Source: Gorsachius magnificus (Eukaryota; Chordata; Aves; Pelecaniformes; Ardeidae). From it: 64,000 nt of DNA. The stretch covers positions 108,695,265 through 108,759,264 of the forward strand of contig CM067081.1 in NCBI GenBank assembly GCA_034008185.1, in the 5' to 3' direction. The position numbers and the translations under genes are program-made. This document shows, piece after piece, positions 50,232 through 63,761 of the stretch; position 1 is the first letter of the stretch; every line of letters starts with the position of its first letter. The notes below the pieces were generated by a model, which was not told the DNA's origin, did not search any database, and saw nothing but the letters and a program-made list of their open reading frames with translations.

Positions 50232-52760
50232 GGTGGGGTTTGAGTTGGGTTTTTTTTTGTGTTGATCCAGTACAGCGCAACTGATGTAAATGTTCTGTGC
50301 ATTTAAATATGGTTGGTAGGTACATTAAAAATAGGTTCATAGTTCATGGAATAGGAAATTAATCATCCATCTCTGTAAAAATATCTATTTTGGTATTGTC
50401 CTGGATAAGTCCTGGATGGAATCCCTTTCTACAGTTTGAAAGTCCTCTAGCACTATTTTTGGATATTCATTGATTGTATCTGGGTTTGCTTTATAATACA
50501 CTTTCTTTCATTTTGACTAAGCTTTCTGTACCCTGGTGCTGCTACACCAAGCAAATGATTTTAAACGAGAAATATCTCATGTGAAAAATATGCAGTGTTG
50601 AATACATCTGATGTCTTTGTAAAATGGGACAGCAATATAAGATGTATTATTGTCAGCTGGCTCTTCCCACTACCTATTCTAGTTCATTCTGGTGTAAAAA
50701 CCAATGCCTCAGATCTTACTACATGTAGTTTAAACTTATCTGTTGGACTTTCATCCTCCTGAACAGAGGAGCACTTTCTCAAAAGGCCTCATACCAATGG
50801 AAGTATACCTATAGCATAACTGACTCTTCTCTGCAATGGATGACTTTTTGTGCAAACATTTCTTGCTGTGTTCCAACCATGGTGTAAATCAACTTGTTTA
50901 ACCCTCCTGTTCCTCCCCTATTATACTCAGGATAGAAATGGAGCAGACATCATTTCCTGTGGGGACAATACAATGAGAGATGGGCAGATGCATGGGAGTG
51001 ATAGCACGGATAGGGATTTGGATGTCAAGACAAGAAACAAGAAAGATGCAACTAAACAGGAAAGCTAGTAAATGGAACGGGTTTGCAATGGTATGGATGG
51101 AAATTTAACTTAGAAACTCTGATGTGAATCTACAGAAGAAATACAGTTACAGAATAACTAGGAATCATATTTGATACAGGAGGTGACAATAACTTGGGAG
51201 AGTTAGAGGAAAAAGATCTCACAAACACTGAAAAAAAAAGCAGTATGATTAATACATAATATAGATGGAAGATATAGCATAAGAGAAAGGAGTTGGACAG
51301 CAAATTTTGATTCTGAACTGGAAACGTGATGTGAAAACTGGTGCTGACACCAACCATGTGCAGTGAGCAAAAGTGTGCTCAAACAGGACAAGTTCTAATG
51401 TTACACTGACTGACTTCACGAGGGAGACTGAGAAGTTATGAAGGTCCTCTTTGCAGACTTATAAGCTCTCATTTATTTTGTCAGAATAGGATTATGTCAG
51501 GTCTTAACAGAAGACTGATTTACAATGGAAACATCCTTGCTGTTACCTGTTATGGTATGAAAAGTGTCTTGAACTTTCCAGTAACAGTGTTTAACTACGT
51601 TTCCTAAATCTAATTGCTTGCTTGATGTAGTATTTTCTCTGGTGACTTGAAAAATGAATTGTTTATAATAATGAATATTATTGGGTTTTTTCTTGTTTAT
51701 ATTAATGGTTATTTAATTGTATTGTATCTCATTTGAAAATTATAAGTACATTAAAACTGAATAACAAGAATACAAATCTAAGAACTGTGTATAGGAATAG
51801 AAGTGATTGATGGTGATGACGATGATGATAGTGTTTGTGAGACTGTAATACTAGCCAATTTGGGTACAATTTAAAAACCATATTCCCAGAACAAGCAAAA
51901 GATGATAGATTTTCCCAGTTAAGTGTCAGTTTTGTGTCTGAAAAAAATAACCTTTCATTTCATGGGTGCAATAAAAATACAATGTGAAGCTAAAAGACAT
52001 TGTTCTTTGAAAGGAACTAGTCTCTCTTCTTTGTTTTTGTTTCTGGATTTTTTCCCCAGCAATGCAGTTTCATATACCTACAAATTTAGTACTGGAAAAT
52101 CTAAATGAAACACTATAATTTCCATAATACTGAAAACAAAAATGGAATGAGCATATCCGAGATCTGAGTTGCGTGGACTAACTTCTGCACCTGTCAAGCC
52201 TACAATGAAGGAAGCAAAGGCAAACAAAAATAGCCATAAAAATTGCTTGCTTAAGAAACCGCTGTGGATTATCACATGTAGCATTTCTGCCTCAGTACTG
52301 AACATTTTCATGTCACCTGGGCTCTGAGTAAATTCCTGTCATCTTTCAGAGCAGAATTTGAAGTATAATTCTACCATCTTCAAATACAAACTTTTGGTAA
52401 GTTAGTTGGAATTTGTTTTTTCTAAATTGATTATGCTTCTGTTCTTGTGCTACTGATAAATTCCATTTTCCCTTGTTTTCATCTGCTGCTGATGTAATAT
52501 CTAAGCTTTTACCACATCCTTTCTTGACCCACAATTACAAGAGACTATCAATTTTCTGTTCAGAGCCATATAACTTTGATGTCAATGATTTCAAAGCATA
52601 TGCTTAAAATAAAGAATGCACTTAAGCCATGTTCTGATTAGGGATGGTTCATAAATTCAGCTTTGGGGTAGTTATCCTCTGCTAGATCTGTGACCCTGTC
52701 ATTCACTCTAAGTTAGTCATCTCTTTCTTTTTATTCTTAATTTTTAAGGCACCAAATCTC
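50232..52760. other. AT-rich intergenic DNA, nothing identified
   Basis: No gene or repeat family is recognised. A short GAT/GAC run lies near 51806-51832. Frames reach 77 codons; that at 52078-52311 (minus) predicts hydrophobic stretches but has no other support. Confidence 0.45.
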
Positions 52761-52835
52761 CATCTTTCTGGATTATGCCTTGTGACTGAGATACTGTTTC
52801 AATATCTCAGTCACAAGGCATAATCCAGAAAGATG
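52761..52835. repeat. perfect 33-bp inverted repeat (hairpin) with 9-base loop
   Basis: The left arm, 52761-52793, begins CATCTTTCTGGATTATGCCT. The right arm, 52803-52835, is its exact reverse complement, and the spacer CTGTTTCAA separates them. There is no mismatch in 33 bp and no flanking repeat family. This is too long and too perfect for chance in 64 kb. A recent fold-back duplication or a structured RNA are the main readings. Confidence 0.96.
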
Positions 52836-54148
52836 AATCTTTCATATTATTTTTTTTTCATTTAGTGTATTTCACTTTACAGACCACCCAGAATGAAACA
52901 GGCATAGGAGTAATATACTGCAGCAAAATGTTGCTGTCTGCTCTGAAGAAACCACAAACAAGTTTTAGTTTACCGATTCTTTATTGGTATTTTCAGATTT
53001 ATGTGTAAGGATAATATGTATCTTTCATACCTTATGAATGCTGCATGTATTGTAAACTTTACAGTGTGAACAATACTAAAAACATGTACAAGTTCTTACA
53101 GAAAGGTGCATAATTTACCCCTGTTTGTCAAAATATCTGTGTGTTCATGTATGATCTGGGAGCTCTAAAAAAATCTTTTTTAATTGTACAATCTTAAGCA
53201 AATACATACTGTTCTGCAAAACATCTGAAACAGGCAATTTTGAATATTAAAGTTTAGCTTTGACTTTAAAGTCACTGCAGTCATGATGTAGTCTCATCTT
53301 TTTCTGGCTATGAAATTAGTTTTTAAGTATTGCTGAAAAAAAATGAGAAATTAATAGTTTTGAAAATTTTGACTGAAATCAGATCAATGATGTGAGAAGG
53401 GATCTTTCAGGCACAGTATTGTCATTGAACCCAAAATCAATCAGCTTAGTGTTAGTCATGCTATTTACCTTAAAATATCACAACAATGCTCATCCTGAGG
53501 AATGAGATACCAGATCCATGTAAGACAAATAGTTCTTGTGATACCTTCACTGTGGTCTAAATCAGAGGCTCTAGAAAATCAAATCATAGTTAAATGGGCA
53601 CATATACACCTGAATCAGCCTGTCATTATTCAAATTATTCAATCACTAATTTGATACCAATTTAAAGATTTGCAGACTCAATAAATAATTTCACAAAGAG
53701 TAGTTGTTTAGTTGCTTAGTAAGTCAGACCTACAACTGGTAGAAAATGTAAGTCCTCAACTGACTGTTATCTGATCAACTTAACTGTTTTGACAAAATGT
53801 TATTCAGTAATTTTTCAGAGTGATTTAGAAGCTTAAATTCATCTAATGCCATAGCAATAACTAAAATCTGATTCAAAAATAGGATTTATTTTCCAAATTA
53901 GATAAAGAAAGTTATTGAAATACTTGGTCATCAAAGCTTTCAATTTACTCTTGGCACCATTTCAAGTTTCATTTTTTTGGTTTAAACTATGAATGTCTTA
54001 TTGCTAGACATCCTTATAGCATTTTTTCTATGATATTTATGTTGATGCTTTCCACAGAGGTAATTTAAATGTACAGGTGCTTTACTTCCTAATGCCTTGG
54101 AGCTTAGCACATCAGTTATTAATATGCAGCTTATAACCAGATACTTAC
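52836..54148. other. AT-rich intergenic DNA, nothing identified
   Basis: No repeat family or credible gene is seen. Confidence 0.45.
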
Positions 54149-54243
54149 AAATTTGTATAGCCAAAGAATTATTCTGTATTGGTATCTGACTTTTAAACAA
54201 ATTAGTTAATTTATCCATGACCTTAAAAATACATTGCAGATAT
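54149..54243 (-). other. short exon-like segment, minus strand
   Basis: On the minus strand TAGCTCTCATTTGCAG ends at 54244. It is followed by 95 bases open in one frame (including KVMDKLTNLFKSQIPIQNNS) and then a strong donor-type GTAAGTAT at 54148-54141. It lies within a 118-codon minus frame (53982-54338), which is itself in the chance range. The peptide is not recognised. It could be an exon of an unknown minus-strand gene or coincidence. Confidence 0.17.
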
Positions 54244-57200
54244 CTGCAAATGAGAGCTATTAAAAGGTCAGCATAGTATTCTTCAGCTAGTGTTAAACTG
54301 CAAGCTTCAGTACTGTGGCTCCACATGTTACAAGTCACAGGAACTTATTCTAAATAAGTATATGCAATAAGTGTATTAAAGAATTTGGCAAAGTATTCTG
54401 TGATTTATAATCTTATATTGATAAGAGCGATGAGAGCGAATTTTCAGATTAATTTTTCTCAGGTTATTTCAAAGCCCTGTAGCAAAGCAAATCTGTTCAA
54501 TGCTTCATAATATATCAAGAATATGACATTTTTAATCTTCGCTTTACAGAGTCATCAAAATTTAGGACTTAGTTAATCTGACAAGATTTGTATTGCCATT
54601 ATGAAAATATTCAAGACCAAATGTAATTATGCCTCTTCATGATATTTACGAAAGCACATACACAGGCACAAATTATTCTCAGTTCCTTTAGCAAAACAAA
54701 TTGCATTTTTTCTACCAGTTGGCACTTTTTTCCACCAGAAGCTGTTGTTCGTGTAAGAAAGTAAAAGTAAATTAAAAACATTCTAAATTATTATTTTTGG
54801 GTTTTCAAAATTATTTACTGGTGAAAGGGTTATAATAATATTAAACAATAATATTAAAAGAAAAAATATATAATAATATACTAGAGATGATTCAAAGTAA
54901 ATTGAAGTTCAGTTAGTATAGGAAATTACTGTTCTACTGGTCTACTCTCTGAAATGGGGTAAAAAAATAAAACAGTGTAACAATAAATAGGAACATTATG
55001 TGCAATGTATTTTCCCAAAACTAGACTTATTAGTATAACTCAGACAAAAGAACTAACAAATGAAGAAATAACAACTGAAGAAAAAACCATTTCTACTGCA
55101 CAATGCAGATTTTGTTTTGATTTCACAACACTAATTTAAAACACATTTATTTCCTGCACCTTGTTCTGCAGGAGCAAAGTCTTGATTTCATGTTTAGTTC
55201 CTGCATCCATACCCTTCCTTCACAGCTGATTCTAAAGGATCAGAGCTCTCACTGAAGTCTACCAAAGCTTTACAACTTACAGGGCACCCCTGGGTGCCTT
55301 CCACACAAGCTTTGGCAATGCAATTTGCAGCTCTGATAGAAGATGAGCAGGAGCAGAATAGGACCAGATCAGAAAGTTTGCTTCATGCTAAAGCAATGTG
55401 AAATCTAGTGTCAAAATCATTCATTGCTCCAGGAGGCAATAATACATAAGCGTTCCTAATTAATTTCAGCTCTTGTATCTAGGAAGTAAAATTAACTAAC
55501 AGCTACAATGTTACCAGCTTCTGAGTTTAAGATGGAGTTTAAGCCCTCCTACCTTGTTCCAAAAAAGAGTGAAATGGAAGAGGGTTTGGAATTTGCTTCT
55601 TTGAGTTCTTAACTTGGCCACAAATATTACAACTGGTTTCCAAAATCTAACCAAAAGGCTCAGATGGAATTCATCAGAGCCTCCTCTACTCAAAATCACA
55701 AAAACTGAGGAAGATGGACCGTATCAAAAGAGTGTGCTGGCACTGGGATAGATTACATTTTAGCAGCATATTTTAATCTTCATTCTCATACAATTAAATG
55801 GTGACTGAATTATTCAGGTCATACAAATTAAGCCCAATGAAGTGGCTAGCTCATGTTTTTACAACCAAACTTCTATTAGGTGTTACGTAGAGAATTTTAA
55901 ACTATTTCACTGCAACTCTGAAGTCTATTCACTATTGCAACATGCTTTCTTAATAAAACTGCTCAGTCACTGAACAGAAAGAATATTCATAACCAATAGG
56001 TTTTAGAAACATCTTCAAAATAAAGGTATCTCAAATTGAAATAGTACATTTTTCTGGAGCTAAAATCAAAGCAGCTTTGACTTTTTAGCATTTCTATCAC
56101 TAGAACAAACTCAGTTAATTACTCCATCTTCCAAGAGTACTAAATTTCTTGTTTCCTCCTACTGGAGTTATATTCCACTGCGTTATGAATTTTTTTTCTC
56201 ATAGGAAAGAGGTTTTCACAGTAATAACACCTAAACTGATCTATTTTCCCCCTAAAATTTCTTTAGGTCTTCTCCCTTGTATCTAAAACTAGAGTTCTGT
56301 AATCTTGGTTGCTCTGTAATATGAGTTGTTACTGTGTTTCTGACTATTATGGAAAAGTTAATTTACCTCAAAAGATCAGTTTAATCACTTAATGTTTCAG
56401 TCATTGTTATTCATATCTCTACAATGCTTTGTCCTTATCATTTGTATTTACATACTCTTATTTACACAACAGTTTTAATTTATTTGCTACAGAATATTTC
56501 TTCTTGTTATAAATATTTCTGGATGTCTTTCCTAATGTGTAGTAATGATGATTCACTGCAATTACTTCAATATAATAAAATATTTATTTGGTATCAGATC
56601 TGAAGACATATCTTTGAAGAAAAAATAGGATGTGAAAGGCTAATTTGGTCATTTTAATGGGATCAAAGTCTTGTACTTAAAACATTTACTATAAGTGTAA
56701 AGCTTGAGGTATACTTTTAGTCTCTATTACGATAACAAGGAACTCTGTAAATTTCCATATTTTAATAGCTAATTTTTTATGCATCAATGAGACACGTTTG
56801 TTTATAAAAGGCAGTTTTCACAGGCATTTAATAGTAAACCAGCCAGAAGACTAAAAATAATTTTTTACACTAGCAAAAGAGGCAAGGAAGAAATACTGAA
56901 TTTTGATGCTGATGACAGATGAGTAAGTGACAAATAATGTTTCTTTCAGTAGACAGCATTGCTATTGTAAACATAGTTATTTATCTTTTAAATATTTATT
57001 TATTCATGAAAGAGCCATTATTAAAAGAATAACTATTTATGACTTTGGACTGATTTTAGAAAACAATTTCAAATGAAATAAAATGAAAAAAAGGAAATAG
57101 GATTTTTGTTTTTCTATGGACTAGTAAACAGCTGTTCAACTGATTAACAGTGTGGTTTTGGAGGGCAGTTTATTCTTCATTGTTTGCAATGAAACTGGAA

Positions 57201-58491
57201 GAACGATCGTGTGATTTTATTCTGCATTCTAGACTGGCTATGATTGCAATTTCATGTATCCATTTTCAATCTGAATATTTATGTTTTCAGTTAATGGCAG
57301 AACAGGATAAGATGTAAACCTGTCAGAGGACAGAATTCAAGCTGAAAATTATCCAGGGAAATGGAAAGTCATTCTGGGGAAAAATGGGATGTAAAGCATA
57401 TTTATATTTCCTCATTTTGGTAGAAATAATAAATGACAGGGATGACAGACTAATAGCTAATAAAAATAAGGAAATTACAGTGGACACCCACCAGTTATTC
57501 CATGCTCTCCTCAAATAGGCTGAATTCCTTCTGGGACATATAAAGAAGTTTGTCATTCAGGAAAAATAAAAAGAAACAAACATAAACAAACAACGCCCCC
57601 CAAGCTAAAAAAACACTCCATTTGAAATTGTAGTTGCCTGATATAGCCATAAAATAAAGTTTCTGAAAAATGGTGTAATTTAGTCTAACTATGAGAACAC
57701 TTGGGGATTATTAATAACAGTATAATAGTTGCACAAGGTAATACATGTAAGAATCTCTAAAGTAAGAATAAAAATTGTTTTAACACTAGAAAAAAAGAAT
57801 TACCTAAATGAAACAGTCTTTTATAGGATAAAAAAAAAAGAGCAGCATTTTCTTTATTAAACCAGAAGTAATTTATATAAAAAAAAATTGTTAAAATATA
57901 TGTTCCCACATCACACAAAGTTGGGTTTGAAAATGTTAGATTAACTACTGGAACTTCTATTGGTGTTTGAGCAACTTTTATGACTCTTGGGATTTTTGGT
58001 AATTTTTTTTGCAACTGAAGAAAGCAAATGCTTGCACATTTCTACATGTTTTTTTGTTTGAATAGTCATCTTTCTCTAGTAAGAGAAAATTCTGAAAACT
58101 TGCTTAATACTGTGTATGTGTTCCTACTATGCGTATAAGATTTTTTATTAGTGACAGGTGACTCGAGTGAATTTACCACTTAATGATTTAATACTATTTT
58201 CTGTCATGCATATATTGCTCTTCCTGAAGACTTAATAATTTATTTATTTTCTCTTTGACGATAGTAGTGTTTTGGTGCTCTAATAATGAACTGTTGTATT
58301 AGGTGTAATATAAACCCAGAGCAAAAAATATCTCCCATCCCAAGGACTTGTAGTCTATACGTAATTGTAAGACCTTCACGCATTATCTACTCATCTTGTT
58401 TATTGCTTTTCCTTCTGTCTTTCCTTTTTCACTTATGTTTCCAAAATATGGAGTGTATTCTTGGGGACTGAAGTGGGAGAGAGGAAGATTT
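54244..58491. other. AT-rich intergenic DNA
   Basis: This is AT-rich DNA with TAATAT-type low complexity near 54829-54885. No recognised repeat family, RNA gene or coding segment is seen. Confidence 0.45.
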
Positions 58492-58522
58492 GGGGGGGGG
58501 GGGGGGGGGTGAAGGGGGGGGA
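58492..58522 (+). repeat. G18 homopolymer and adjacent G8 run
   Basis: Eighteen consecutive G at 58492-58509 are followed by TGAA and a further G8. Runs this long are length-unstable and prone to sequencing or assembly error. They can also form a G-quadruplex. Confidence 0.9.
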
Positions 58523-61500
58523 GGAATTTATTCAGTTTGCACATAAAGTTTTTTTTCTTGTCTGATTTACAGAAAGAGAATAAAACAGTCATGAATACCG
58601 TGATAACAGACCTTGACAGTGTTTAAACACTGGCAGTAAGAGCCAAATAGAAGACCTTTATTATTTCAGAAACTAAATTCATAGGAAAACAAAGGTAACC
58701 CTCAGGACACTAGCTAAGTAGTTTTGACTTCTGGTTCAGTAAAGGTTTGGGTTTTCAAACCTGACTTATGCAAGAATGTGATTTTTATAATCTAATAACT
58801 CTATTATCACCAACTGGGACTATTACAACAAGATCACATGCAACATGGTAAACTCCTCAAATGTCAAGGAACTCAATTACAGCTTGACAACACTCAATTT
58901 CTTGTGAAATGTTTCCGTTGAGTGGATTTTTCTTTGGAAGAAACAGAAGCTGGATACCCTCAGGTGTCTAATTGCTCTTAGTATCTGCGCAATCGGTTTC
59001 ACAAGACAGGGTATGTGTTTCCAGGTTCTGTAGCTGTCAGAGCAAAGACTACTGAAATGCTCTCAAAAGGTATGTTTCTTCTTTTTTTTTTTAATCAGTC
59101 TCATCATATTTCCTATGTTTATTATGGCAAGTTAGCAGAAGATGATTCAGTCTATTTTGGTAAAGTGTAACGCTTGAAGTCAGGAGGGAGGATTTAGTAC
59201 CACCATCTATTTAAGTAATGACTGTGTATGATGCCAAATATGTAAGTAGATAAACAAACCATTTATCAAGAGATAAGGTTTCCAGCACAAAATCTACAAC
59301 AGCCTCAACTGTTCCAGCCTATTTGAAAAAAACATGTACCTCACTATTTTATCAGAAAGTAAATAAAGTACACCACTAAAATAGGTGCAATTTTATCTCA
59401 GTGCAATAATTTATTTATATTTATTTATATTTATTTTCCTCAGGCATAGGAATTAACCCAAGTTTTTAAAAAAATCACTGGAGAATAATCAAAGTCTAAA
59501 ATTACTTCCAATTAGCTGCTTATATTTTGAACTTTTCTACAGTGATCTTAAAAGTACTGTTGTGGTCACCATTTGTAAGGAATTCAGGTTCTTAATGATG
59601 CATTATACTTCCAAGGACACAAAAATTTTTGAATTTTTCAGAAGTGTCCACTCCACATTTCCTGTTATTTGTACCAAAGTGGGATGTAATCTAAAAACTA
59701 ACACAGAAGATAGAAACCAACATAACATGATATAATGTTCATTTGTCCTAGACTTCAGGAATATTTCAAAAACCTGATAGCCGTGAAAAAGAATTTTGGA
59801 AGTCTGTGAGTGATACTGAAGTATAAGTCATTAGCAACAGGAAAAGTATTATTGTATCATATCCTAGCTTCTAAAAAATAAAATAGTCTACTTGTAAAAA
59901 ATAAAAATAAAAAAGTCAGTGAATTAATCTGAATTTACTTTGTATAAGAGGATAATGGAAGAGCACAGGAAGTTTTTAAATTGAAATGCAATGAAAGCAA
60001 AATGAGAGGTTGCAATTCCCCATGCTCTTTTATTTGCAAAGTCCAGCAGCAGAGGGAAGATGTAGTTCATGCAAAGTAATATAAACCTCAAAAAAAAAAA
60101 GTTTTCCAAACTACTGGAAGCATAAGATCATCTTGGAAATAACAGTATATTAAAACAAAGTAAATTTTTTCTTCATAATTCTAATGTTAGAGATCACAGC
60201 AGAAAACAACCTCCACACAAAACCTGCCTCTCAGGAAAAAAGTCTTTCTTTAATCTGTTTTAGTTTTCAGCTATATAGTCTGTGTCAATGGTATCATTCA
60301 ACTTTAAAGTAAAATTTTTAAACTTCTTCCTGCAAAATAAGAATTCTTGTTCTCCAGATGAATCTCAGTAATTACTATTTATATATTAATTAATTTGAAA
60401 CAAAGTCTTTCACATATTTTAAAGTAGTTTTCTGCTGAGAATTTTTAGGAAGATTAAGACACTATTCCAGACTAAATCATGACATGCATCACAAAATCCC
60501 CCCCATGTATGCCAATTGATGGGCTTTTAATACCCCCTTTCTTAACATGAGTAAGACCCTATTTGATAACGTTGGTGACTGCAAAGAACATGGCACCCAT
60601 TCTGATCGTAAAGATTTTTCTGAAGGGACATTTAAAAGGATGAAATGAGCCTTTGAAAACAGAGCAAACAGGTGAATCTTTGACGGTTGCCTACTGGGTC
60701 CTTGCTAATTTCTGAGACAAATGAGCATCCACTTCTGAAGTCAGTGCTCACTGAATACGATGGGCTAGAAAGAACAGGTGAATCTTAGAAAAAAGTTTAG
60801 TACTACTGATGGGTGTTTGAGGAGACTGGGTCAAGAGGAAAAATAACTAGGATCAGAAAGATAGCACATAGATATAACATAGATACTGGGTGAATTACCA
60901 GTTGTGTGGCAATTTATTTCAATACTCAATAAAAACACCTTCCTAGGTTTACCATCCCATTTCTCCATTTCAGAACAATGTCAGTACGACTTTGTTTCTT
61001 TCTCTCTGCCCTCATATTCTGACCTGTAGGCATAATCCAGCACGTTGAGATCTGCAGGAAAGAAATCATTAGAGTTTTTAGTTTCTCTTTCATTGCTATT
61101 AGCTTTGCAAATTCCCTTTGATGCAATCCCTAGAGCTCATCCTGTCTCCATTTCCTTTTACTTTACAGACACACTTGTCATCATTATGAAAGCTGAAGGA
61201 AATGAGAAACTTGAGTACAAAAATTAAATAATTGTAATAATGGTTATCTGATCTTGAATATTCAAGTATTTAACAAATATATTTGTTCCTTTTTTTCCTT
61301 ATAAAATATGTCTCTTACTTCTTACAGCCTTACATTAGCCATTACTGATGATGTAAAAATCCTTTTTCTTCTTCCTTTTCTGGAGTCTTTTCCTGTTCTT
61401 AATACCTCAACCATAACATGGTGGTGTTGTATTAATATATACCATATGTAATCTAAATTTTATAATCTAGCTCACTTATAACAAAAGTAGGACTTCTTTG

Positions 61501-62362
61501 AAGTATACCTATATTCCCTCTGGAGTGAAATCATGTTTTAGATTAAAAGTTTCAGCATTCATATTCTAATAATAAATCTCATACCAGATGTTGAATATTT
61601 TTTGAAAATGATAGCTCATATTATTTAAAAATCAGAATCTATTGCTTCTTTCCAAAATTAATTTGTTTTCCCACAAAAGGTAACAGGTGCAAAATAAAAC
61701 CCTTAATTCACCTGGTAATAATGTATATCAGTATAGAGATGCAGACTTCTAAGTAGAAAAAAAGTTCTGTTTTCCACAAACACAGAACAACTGTAAATGG
61801 ATGATTGCAAATAAGTCAGCAATTTCCCCAATTATATCTTCACTTTTAGCCTGCCAGACACTTTTGCTTTTCTCACTCTACTTTCTATGTTCCCCATTAT
61901 TTTGTTGGATTAACTTGCTTAGATACATCATAAGATATGTCTACATTAAAGAATGACATTGAAGGATTAATTCTGCTTAGATACCAGACTCCTTAATTAC
62001 TCACAGTTCAAGATCTTGATCACTACCTCTTTCCCAGATCTTTCTCCCTGTCAACTGCAGAGAGAGCCTAGCTGGCTAGCTTAGACTACATAGGGAAAAA
62101 TCAAGTGAGAAGTAGGCGTGCATTTATACGTGCATTATCAACAGTGTTTTGAAAAGGTCTTCAAGAGATTTTGAATCAGTGTCTGGCATAAGTTGACGGA
62201 CAGGTTGGTATTCTGGCTGTTCTGCAAGGTCCTTCTTTCCTGCTGCTCTCTAGAGCTACAAGGATACCCTGCCTTATATTAACAACTGATGGTAGAGAAA
62301 GTAGAGGAAGATGAAGACATATTTGCTATTTGTGCAGGCAGAATGTAAGCTAGGAACAGGTG
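58523..62362. other. AT-rich intergenic DNA
   Basis: A TTTATA-type low-complexity run lies at about 59408-59436. Small A-runs are scattered. No gene or repeat family is identified; open frames are at most about 66 codons. Confidence 0.45.
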
Positions 62363-62466
62363 TCAGGGACATGGTTTAGTGGTGGGATGGCAGTGTTAAG
62401 TTAACGTTTGGACTTGATGATCTTAAAGGTCTTTTCCCACCTAAATGATTCCATGATTCTATGATT
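62363..62466 (+). mobile_element. CR1 LINE 3' tail fragment
   Basis: About 100 bases of CR1 end include CAGGGACATGGTTTAGTGG, GACTTGATGATCTTAAAGG and the closing ATGATTCCATGATTCTATG. It is closely related in wording to the tail of the 610-2132 copy (subfamily with the ATTCTATG unit). It is severely 5'-truncated, as is common for CR1. Confidence 0.93.
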
Positions 62467-63090
62467 TTATACTGCTTTTCATAAAGAGTCAACTGTTTTT
62501 TAGACTGTTTAGTAATTTTCTCATGAATGAAAATCTATTTAACCTTCTCTCAAGGAAATTTCCAAGCAAAACACAATAGAAGCACACATGTTGCCCTGCG
62601 TGACATACATAAAACATAAAAAGAATTGAAAACTTAAACTGAATTAAATTGAATCATCTTATATTATAAAATAAAAGTCAGAGATTTTGTATTTTATCCT
62701 GGCCTTTCATGTTTTTCTTCTGAAATGATGACAAACTTTGTGTGATATTTACTTATCACTTATTTTAAAGGCCCTTCAGTATTTTCTCATGTGAAAACAG
62801 AAAATAGAATACAGTGTCAATATAACATAAAGCATCAAATTCCATATCAAGAAATGTATTAAAAAATCTTAACAGTACGGCATTTCTTTAGAGTAATATA
62901 TTTACCTCTTTTTTAATGTCTTTAACAGTGAAATTTAATTTAGTCACAGATTTAAAGTTTGTGATCTGCTGTCTTGTTATTTAATTCTCCGCTTTTCCAG
63001 TTACCAGATTCTGCTGCTTTTCCTTTATGTTGTCCTTTTGTCTCATGAACCATGATCTGCTCTTCCCCATTCCCAATGGCCTTCTCTCAC
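62467..63090. other. AT-rich DNA, nothing identified
   Basis: No repeat or coding segment is recognised between the CR1 tail and the exon-like segment at 63091. Confidence 0.45.
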
Positions 63091-63212
63091 CAATGATATA
63101 TTAGCAGTGTCTGTTGAAAACTGTACTATTAACTTCTTCCTTGCTATGGCACTTCCCCAGTTCAGAGGTGCTCCAGCATGCACTGCCTTCAAGGCATTAT
63201 AAAATACAGGAT
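63091..63212 (-). other. exon-like segment, minus strand, unidentified
   Basis: The minus strand reads TTGCCTGCTTTTTTCCAG (ending at 63213), a very good acceptor. The 122 bases that follow are open in one frame and GC-richer than their flanks, giving PVFYNALKAVHAGAPLNWG and IVQFSTDTANISL. A donor-type TTG|GTGAGAG follows at 63090. The frame stays open beyond the donor to 63043. I do not recognise the peptide. It lies about 550 bases 3' of the candidate terminal exon at 63762, so both could belong to one transcription unit only through alternative splicing. Confidence 0.25.
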
Positions 63213-63761
63213 CTGGAAAAAAGCAGGCAAGTTCTCTCTTCTCATTTGCTTTCTTTATTTTAATATGGCAGAGATACTTCAAATTAGCAGAGGTTTACTT
63301 TCTATTATGTACTAAAATGACTTAAAGATAGTTCAACTAAGGATGCATTAAATATAGATTCTAAAAAAAATCTGCTGCTGTTTTTCTGTTTATAAAGTCT
63401 TTGAGTATTCATTGAATAAGTCAAGATTCAAAACTAAGCTGCAGGTATTGAAAAATAGTAGTTGAACTAGAACTTGCTCAAATAAAGAGAATTCATTTAA
63501 CTTCCACTCAGGACACATTGCATGATTAAAAATATAATTCAAAAGACAAGTTAAAATATGACATGCCATAGAATAAAGTCTTATAAAAATCTGTAAGCTT
63601 GAAAATCTTTACCCCATGTTATAAAAAAATAGATAGATTTTGCAGACAAAATAACCTTATCTGCCATAATATAAATAGGAAAAAAATATCTCTGAGTACT
63701 TTTATTATATGCTGATGAATGTATACCTATGACACAATAATCTGAAAAATCTTTGCAATAG
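63213..63761. other. AT-rich DNA between two exon-like segments
   Basis: If the segment at 63762-63887 is a terminal exon, this stretch would hold its 3' untranslated region on the minus strand. An ATAATAAAAG motif on that strand near 63700 could serve as a polyadenylation signal. This is inference. Confidence 0.3.

Noticed and set aside
52078..52311. 77-codon minus frame with hydrophobic stretches
   Set aside because: AT-rich random frames are often hydrophobic. There is no start context, splice support or family match.
40709..52835. The two hairpins as one transposon's terminal inverted repeats
   Set aside because: The stems at 40709 and 52761 have unrelated sequences, and each is self-contained. 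They do not bracket an element.
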